Shown: in pieces, positions 57,101-64,000 of the stretch
How positions within the stretch are numbered: position 1 is the stretch's first letter
How the letters are laid out: each line of letters opens with the position of its first letter
DNA from: Salvator merianae
Taxonomy: Eukaryota; Chordata; Lepidosauria; Squamata; Teiidae
Assembly: GCA_003586115.2 (NCBI GenBank)
Contig: QVOM02000113.1
Coordinates: forward strand, 1,709,813 to 1,773,812
Direction of reading: 5' to 3'
DNA: 64,000 bases
Notes under the pieces: model-generated
What the model saw: the letters and a program-made list of their open reading frames with translations, nothing else
The model's database searches: none
What the model was told of the DNA's origin: nothing
Position numbers and translations under genes: made by a program

Positions 57101-60100
57101 AAATAGGGGTAGAAATAGCACTAACTCATTACAATTTCTAACAAAATGTTTTAGTTTTCCTTTCACATAATTTGGCTGTGGTCAGCAACATTTGCTAGTA
57201 TGAAAACTTTGAAAGGTTACATCCAGGTCAATGACATCTGAACATCTGGCTCTCCTAAGCCACCTGATGTTAACTTCCCCAAGAGTCATTCTCAGACTAG
57301 ACAAGGAAATTAATAAGTCTCTGCCTCTCACTGAGAGATGATGGTTCAGTAATAGGTGATGCAGCTCTGGAAAGGTGGACAGTCAAAACTGAGACTTGAT
57401 ATGTGAGTGGTACATGCAGAATAAGACGCATCTGTGGTACATTGTGTTTCTCCTTTAAATGTTCTAATCTGGTATCTAACACATGGAAAATGAACTTTCA
57501 AGACAGATACTTCTGGAATGTATAAGCAGGAAGAATTTCAGGATGTTCCAGAACAATTCTTCTGAACTACAACAGCCTGGCTATCTTATTTAAGCTTCAG
57601 GGAGTGAAATTACATCATTAAATTGTTTGCTATACTCTGAAAGTTAGCTATTGCACCAGGCTGCAGAGATCTTGCTGCTATAGAATAATTACCAAGAGAT
57701 CCAGAATTGTTCAATAGGTAATACTAAAACTCTGAATCTCTGCAGTTCTATTTTATTTTATTTAATGTAAAGAAGCATTAATCATTCACCTAGCTGCAAC
57801 TATGGGTTGAAGGGCTATCAGATTAAACCCAGAGTATAAATACTTAAAAAAAAAAGGAGACAAAAAAGCTAATTTTACTTTTTCTTTTTTTAAAAGGAGG
57901 CCCATCATGAAGCATCTGATGATAAATGGACTTTTCTTCAGTAGTGCAGCATGTTTTATCATTTCTCAAACCTACAACTATGATTGCTGCCTTTGGCTTG
58001 GCTCTTCTAAGTGCCTTAAGCCTTATAGATTATCATATTCACTCCAGACGGTACAGAGATAAAAATTCAATCCAAGCAGGTTTGCTGTTTCTAATTGTCA
58101 ACGACAGCTACACTTCACTTGCCCGAAGCAATCCAACTAACATATCAGCACTACACAAAATATTGTAATATGTTCAGTGTCTCGGCAAGAGGAAAGTGTC
58201 TCAAGCTCCAGTTTTGCTTAGAAACTTGATATCCTATTTAGGTCTCTGCAGACGAGAAATATACTATAATACCTGTCTTTCAGGTAAGCAGGACACTGAA
58301 GATGCTCACACTCTCTCCACTTCTTTTTTGCACCAAGTTCTGCTATGTGAACCAGATTAAAAGAGGTGGGAAGAAGGGAAAGGAAGACAAGCTCTTCAAC
58401 AGAAACACAAACCCACCTAATATGCCCTGAAATATCACTATGGCAATATTTATACAATGCACAGAAAACTGCAGGTTTCTGTATTTGCTTCCTTGGATAC
58501 CAAAGGCAAATCCCCAGCACCAAACCACTTTCTTGATGTGTGTATGAGAGAGGGAGAGAGAGAAAGACTGACTCTCTGCATCAATATTTATTCTCTTTCT
58601 TCAGTCCATAAAAATAACTATATGATAAGCAATCAAACATCCAGCTATCACCGTGTTAGTCTAGAGATTTTACAATCACACTTTAGGACTTGCATACTGC
58701 TACATGAGGCTAACAATGTTATGCAACACTGTTAGGAACATTTAGTAGCCAGGGCATACAATATGTTTTTGAATCCACTGCTCACTCTGAGAAAGTCAAC
58801 AGCATTTGTCAGAGGAGGGGATGGGGTGATTATCTTCGGTAAGCAGAAGTAAGTCACAACCCTACATCACAACCCTCATGGTCTTGCTAAAGAAATAAAT
58901 CCTGTTTAAAGTGAAGTCTGTCTGTCTATATTACAGAGTCCATTGCTATAAACTATGGTTTTAAGGATCAAGTTCCCCACATCCAGTAAATACTGCCATT
59001 AACAATTAAAAAGATTTTTCCTGCCTTTCTCTCTAAAAATTGAGTCGGCCATTCTTAACCGTATGGTCTTTAAAAAGATGCCCAAACTAAACTTCTCTTA
59101 CGTAATTAGTTATCAGCAGCCACGCAGACAAACTACTTGAAAAGATATGGTCTCCCAGGAGATCTTCAGATTGTCTCAGTGGAACTGCCCAGCAGATACT
59201 TCACTAAAATCAACACCTCTATCCACTAAAGATTTTTCCACCCTCATTTCTAAATTTAAAGAAGATAATGGGCAGACCCTAATAATCCATGTACATATTA
59301 GTTCATTTTATTGCATACATGCTCTATTCTCATAAAACCAGCTTTTCTGGAGCAGAAATTAAGAGTTAAAAGCAAAGTGGCATCACATCTTCAACTGTTG
59401 ATTTGATTCATAGCTCCATATATTACCTTTATCTGACATATGCAGGTAAAGAAAGGAAAGAAAAATAAACTTCAGAAAATATTAAATATTTAAGGGAGAG
59501 GTCAGTGTTAGGTTGAGGGTGGAAAAGAAAAAGAGAATTATCTTCTATCCCATAGAAACTGCACGTCTTACAACTGTGAAATTGCCAATATTTTTATGAG
59601 AGGTGTTTATAAGATTGCTAAGAACTGTTTTCTTATCTAGATTAAGTAGTCTCAGATCATCTGAAGACCATACATGGCAAAATGTATTTTACAGCAGTGA
59701 TACTTCACTTTCACTGACAATTAAATAGATGATAGACGATTGATAGGAAGGCAGGTAGGTAGGTAGGTAGGTAGATAATCTGTTCACATGCTCTGAGTGC
59801 CCTTTTCCTAACAGGTTGTTGTAATTAGACAACTGCTTTCCCTTCTATCTTGAAATACTGGGAAGGCATCGTGGCTAATTATAAATCACTGATGAGTGTT
59901 GCTTTTATTTTCTTACAAAAGCAATAGAAATCAAAGTAACCCAAATATCATTTCTAGCCAGATGACTACAGATTCAGTTTGAATAATCTAAAACAAGAAA
60001 ATGTTTTGGAACATTTTTGAGAGGCTACTGTTATTTTTTAAAAGCAATACAGAAATACATAACTGGATGACACACACACCCCAAATCACATGATGCACAA

Positions 60101-61035
60101 TTTTGAATTCCGGCCTAAATCCACGTGTGCTGACTTTACGTGCAAACTGGCTCTGGTATTCAAAAAGGTTTACTCTTGTTACATTCCTAGTTTGTGACAG
60201 CCATGTCAGAGCTTATCCTTGTAGGATCTCTGGCCCAGCATGAAACTGTAATAGAAGAACCCTACTGCTACACAGCAGAGTGGCTTTGCTCAATGATCTC
60301 TGATTTATGGAATCAGAGCAGAGTGATCCTTGGGCAAGGGGATTGATTTTTCCATGCCGCCTGTGTCTTTTCCACCTCCTGTCAGGATTTGCTGAGCTCC
60401 AGTACAATAGCCATTCAGGATTCATCCTAGCTGCTGCAAGAGTCACCTATAAACGGATGCAAATTTATGACACTTTGGAGCTATGTAGGAGCCAAGTCGC
60501 AAGCTGGGAAGGGCACAGAAGATCACCATCCTAATTTTTAACAGGATGGAGAAAAATAATTACCCACTATAGATCATAACAAGAAGTGTTTGCCTGAAAA
60601 TGCCTTTGTTTATTCAACTGATTTCATTAAGGAAAACACTAACTGTAAAGAGCAACACATACTTTTTTTACTCAGTATCTTGCAGGGTCTGGATTCTCTT
60701 GCTCTCTCTTCTTTTCACATAACTGACACAGAAAGGATATGACCTCTGAACTAAAACAACTTTGTGCCTTTGAATAAGAGTTAATGAATACTGCATTCCC
60801 CCTCTAGATTTCTGGTATCTGACTGAAATATATCAGAGACATATTTGATGCTTAGATGTTAACTTTATGTGGAGAACTTCAGCAGTGACTGTCCAAATGG
60901 CAAGAGCAAAGGATAAAAAAGAAATAATCAAGACTTTCACTACTCAGTAAAATTGGAGATCTGAAATTATAAGAGTGGTGAGAAATCCATTATAAAGCGC
61001 TATTGCCTCGTTAACTATTATTAATGGGTTCCTTT
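54150..61035. other. Long stretch without recognisable genes
   Basis: Nearly 7 kb of AT-rich sequence with only short ORFs. Simple repeats are a GATA/GACA run at 55193-55217, a GA run at 58548-58566 and a GTAG run at 59752-59776. GCTATCACCGTGTTAGTCTA near 58637 resembles one terminus of a widespread squamate repeat. Proximity to the CpG island makes regulatory DNA possible, but nothing specific is visible. Confidence 0.5.
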
Positions 61036-61039
61036 TGAC

Positions 61040-61480
61040 CTATCTTTCTCCAGCTTCTATTTGCTTAGTTTGCAGATTTAGACTGCCAGTTCTTTCTCTG
61101 ACCGTTGATAGAAAGTTAGCTATAGGATCCTCATGTGGGAAGTGGAGACTGGAAGCAGCACCGACTGAGAAGAAAACACAGAGCCCATGTATGCAGAAAT
61201 AGTCCCTCAAGTCATTGCTCTGGTCTTGTCCCATGTCAATTATATGTCCTACAGAATCTTCTTTCTTGGAACAAAAGACCAGTGCACAGGAGAAGACAGA
61301 GAACCCAGCAATGCCATAGATAAATTGCCACTCTTCTACCTCATTGTCCTTGTGCTTCAGCTGGCCAAACTTCTGGGTTCCCTCACAAGTTACAGTAAGG
61401 GTAACACAGACAGCCGAGATCTCAGTTCTTTTAGCAAGACCTTTGGAGGCAACAGGACTCGTTTGTTTCCAATTCGACAT
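61040..61480 (-). pseudogene. Unidentified ORF, weak resemblance to SLC17 transporter C-terminus
   Basis: 146 residues on the minus strand. Residues around 43-80 read HKDNEVEEWQFIYGIAGF, then a hydrophobic stretch SVFSCALVFCSKKED. In SLC17 transporters (sialin, vesicular glutamate transporters) the last membrane helix follows a (D)N-(T)(V/R)EEWQ-VF-IA motif and ends with a K/S-GE sequence, so the order is similar. The resemblance covers only about 35 residues, upstream blocks are not recognisable, and the W after the helix is absent. It could be a decayed retrocopy or exon, or chance. A second hydrophobic segment (YFCIHGLCVFFSVG) follows. It lies just outside the CpG island. Host function cannot be assigned. 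Confidence 0.25.
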
Positions 61481-62397
61481 GCTCAGGATGAGCTTGCTCG
61501 CTCTGTCCCTATCCTAAAGGCGCCAGAACCTTCTGAAATCAGACAGCTTGACTTCCCCATAAGGATACTTGTTTCACCTACGCACCCAGATTTACTAAGA
61601 GCAGTTACGATAGGTGGTGACGTGTGCGGCTCATGGACACAGTTGCCAGGATGTGTCCTAGGAGCCTTACGAGGCGGTTCACCCACGACAAGCACAAGGA
61701 TGGTGGGGAACCGTTCCGCAGGATAAGGGGACATCTTCCTCGCTGCTCTTTTGGGAAAGGGATTTCCTCGGATGCTTTCTTTAGCCACGGCACAGCACGC
61801 GCAGCATCCAGAGCGAGCCCTCCGCCTGCCATTTGATCACCGTAGTTCCAACAGCCATGCACCCCGTCGCCCAGCAAAGTCTGCTTGGAAGATTAAATTT
61901 AAATCGAATTGCTTCGATTTCCAGTCCCGCCTCTCACCCACCCTCACCCCCCGCCCCCACTTTCTCGAGTCTCTATACATCAAACTCCTTAGGCTGTCGC
62001 GATGGGTTTTGGCAGCCCATGGCCAGCTGGAGAATCCAGCAATACACCGTCACATACTGCAGGGGCTTTTTGAGCACAAAATCCTTTGCTCAAGAACGAA
62101 TCAAAATGAAGCTGGAGCCGAGGCATCTGCTCGACCTGCAACGTTTGAGCTTGCCGCCCCCTCCCACAGACACACACACACACTATCTCCTTTGATAGCG
62201 TTTTGTATACGTATGTGCAATGTTTGTGTGTCTGTGTGTATAAAATATAGGAAAGGGCGAGGGGAGACGTCCAAACTCCAATCCATGTGTTCAATGGCAA
62301 GCAAAAAGGCGTAAGAAATAAAGCGTAAACGGCACTCACGGTATTCGGTATCTCTCCCAGAAGAGCGAGAAGTGGAAAAATATCCAGAATGGAATTC

Positions 62398-62503
62398 CGA
62401 AGGGGGAAAAGGGGGGACGTTGGGGGGAGAAGGGAAAAAGGAAAAAAAAAAAAAAAAAGGAAGAAAAAGGGGGGAAAGGGAAAAAAAGAAAAAAAAAAAA
62501 ACA
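62398..62503. repeat. Purine-only tract inside the CpG island
   Basis: About 100 bp of almost only A and G on the plus strand, with poly-A runs and GGGG blocks. It may form triplex or G-quadruplex structures, and it generates a false Lys/Gly-rich ORF. Confidence 0.85.
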
Positions 62504-63768
62504 GAAAAGCCCACGGAGGGCAAAACTACATCATTTCGGCAACCAATCCAATTTGACTGGAGGAAAAAGGGAAAGGAAATTAAATATCCATCCGCAATTT
62601 TCCATGTAGTTCAGTCCCAACGGGCTCCGATCCAATCCGCCCCAGTCCGGCCGACTCCCCTCCGCCGTCCTTTACATGGTACCGCCGCTCGCTCTCCCTT
62701 CTCCTCCGTCTTCCCCCACCCGCCGTCGCTCTCAAAGGACGTGGCTGCTTCCTTCCAATGTCCCTGGATGGATCGCTCAACTTCGTGCTTCCTTGGGGAC
62801 CGGAGGAGGAGCGGGCCGGAGGGTCTCGCCGCTCTGCTTGGAAGAAGGCAGCAAGAGGACGCGGCCGAAAAGGATGACTCCCGCCGAAGGCGAAGGGAGA
62901 GCGTCTTGCGCCTTTGAGAAACTTTTCATTCCAGCCTGGATTCTTCGCAGGCGCCTCTGCTCTGCTCCCCCCCGCCTCTCCCCTTTCCAACGTTTAACCA
63001 CTCTTGAATCCTTCCCAGAAGAAGAGAAGCTTTCTCCTTCGGATGGTGAGGTTGCTCTCGCTCTCTCCCCCCCCCCCCGCGTATACACCAGCCCGTTTGA
63101 CTGAAACAACGCTGTTTTGTCTAAGAATACAAAATGTGGCGATCCCTGCTAAGATCCAACTCTAGCCAAGCCGCGTTCCGCTCCGGTTCCCTTCTTGGCT
63201 TTAACATCCATGTGCTGCTTCCACGTTAGATCGGGGCTTCTCATGGTCGCGGTGCCTTTCTCTCTCCCGCCTCCCTGCACGGCAAAGATGCCTCGCCTTT
63301 TACATCCAATTCCCCCCCCCTAAATCTTCAACTTTCGGGCTCCCCCCTTTCGCTGCACTTGCACTCTCGCCCCCCCCCCCGGTCTCCTCCGATTCAAGGA
63401 TCTGATTAGATTTCCAATCACAACCCAGTGCGCAATCGGGTTTTTGATTTGAGCCAGGAGCCAGCAATCCGAGGCGGCAGCATCCCCGTCTCCTCCTCGC
63501 CAAACTCTCCGCGATAGTATGAGATCCTCCTCGCGCCTTCCCTCCGCATTTCTCAGACCCTCCTCGCACCGAATGCGAAGAGATGCTGATGGTGGCGGTG
63601 GCGGCGGCGAGCTTGGTGGCGGGGGAGGGGGAAAAATAAAGGGAAAAACATCAAGATTCCCACCAGCTGTCAAGAACCAATCCGTCACTGGGAGTGGGGG
63701 AAAACAAGGACTCGGGGAGTGGGTCGCTTTTCATCGCCTTTTCCATCTGCACCTTGCATTTCATGCGC

Positions 63769-63785
63769 TTGTGTGTGTGTGTGTG
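63769..63785. repeat. (TG)n microsatellite
   Basis: Short TG run within the CpG island. Confidence 0.85.
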
Positions 63786-64000
63786 CTTTCCCTCCCCTTC
63801 AAACTCCTCCAACGGGACACACACCGCACAGTTTCCCCTGGGGAGGGTGACTGGGTCGGCTTAGCAGTGACCGTCACCATCCCTGGGCTCTCCCCCCGCC
63901 TATTCGGGTCGCCTCCTCCTTCTCCATTTTTGGAGCCTTCGGGGTCGCCGCCGCCACCGCAGATCCTGCGAAACTTGTCCTTCGAAATTCGCGAGGCGAC

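Larger units (their letters stand above)
61600..64000. promoter_or_regulatory. CpG island, probable promoter/first-exon region (continues beyond window)
   Basis: GC content and CpG frequency rise sharply from about 61600 and stay high to the last base, unlike the rest of the window. CCGCC, GCGGC and CCCGCCCC-type motifs (GC-box-like) recur, along with homopolymer C runs (63067-63078, 63311-63319, 63371-63380) and a GGCGG array near 63594-63612. Many overlapping ORFs on both strands are expected from high GC and few stops; none shows a recognisable domain. Direction of transcription cannot be fixed. The island would suit a developmental or housekeeping gene starting here or just to the right. 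Confidence 0.75.

Noticed and set aside
62372..62917. 181-residue plus-strand ORF in the CpG island
   Set aside because: It passes through a purine-only tract and arginine/proline-biased GC-rich DNA, with no domain. It is expected by chance where stops are rare.
62580..62990. 136-residue minus-strand ORF in the CpG island
   Set aside because: Low-complexity Gly/Arg/Ser composition and no family motif; opposite-strand ORFs overlap it. It could be untranslated leader, not a supported protein.
1..64000. CRISPR array, operon, phage or bacterial defence system
   Set aside because: No regularly spaced identical repeats with unique spacers and no prokaryotic gene organisation. The interspersed repeats are eukaryotic transposons.
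1..64000. Endogenous retrovirus or other viral insertion
   Set aside because: No paired LTRs, primer binding site, gag/pol/env-like reading frames or other viral protein motif was noticed. All reverse transcriptase sequence belongs to non-LTR LINEs.

Overview
The window looks like vertebrate nuclear DNA, most likely from a squamate reptile (lizard or snake). No prokaryotic gene organisation is visible: no operons, no ribosome binding sites, no dense long ORFs. It is AT-rich and full of microsatellites, with a sharp CpG-rich region at the right edge. The transposons carry the diagnosis: a young, almost complete CR1 LINE with the typical reptile/bird 3' end, older CR1/L3-like, L2 and R4/Dong-clade LINE relics, a tRNA-derived SINE, and many short non-autonomous DNA transposons (MITEs). 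The species assignment is inference from repeat content.

Layout. 0-8.9 kb holds MITEs, simple repeats, a degenerate plus-strand L2 abutting a degenerate minus-strand CR1-like LINE (4.0-5.6 kb), and a Tigger/pogo-like MITE with a clean TA target duplication (5.7-6.2 kb). 8.9-12.35 kb is the main coding object: a 5'-truncated CR1 with an ORF1 esterase domain, a long ORF2 (endonuclease plus reverse transcriptase) broken by one frameshift near its C-terminus, and an 8-bp-repeat 3' end. 12.6-31.4 kb is a mosaic of MITE families and two minus-strand R4/Dong LINE relics. One MITE is inserted inside another, and a third copy shows the unoccupied site. 31.4-42.1 kb holds more of the same families, a CR1-like 3' end, and a 1.19-kb element with TIRs and a 3-bp target duplication. 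42-61 kb is mostly unrecognised non-coding sequence with a few MITEs, a CR1-like 3' fragment, and a tRNA-SINE ending in a long GAA array. 61.6-64 kb is a CpG island running off the window, probably the promoter or first-exon region of a gene whose coding exons are not visible.

No host protein-coding exon can be assigned with confidence. One minus-strand ORF (61040-61480) has credible codon composition and weak resemblance to the C-terminal end of SLC17-type transporters. I found no new enzymatic or defence system. The most notable content is the set of hairpin-bearing MITE families, several with three or more copies here, and the near-intact CR1. All family names are from pattern recognition without database searches.
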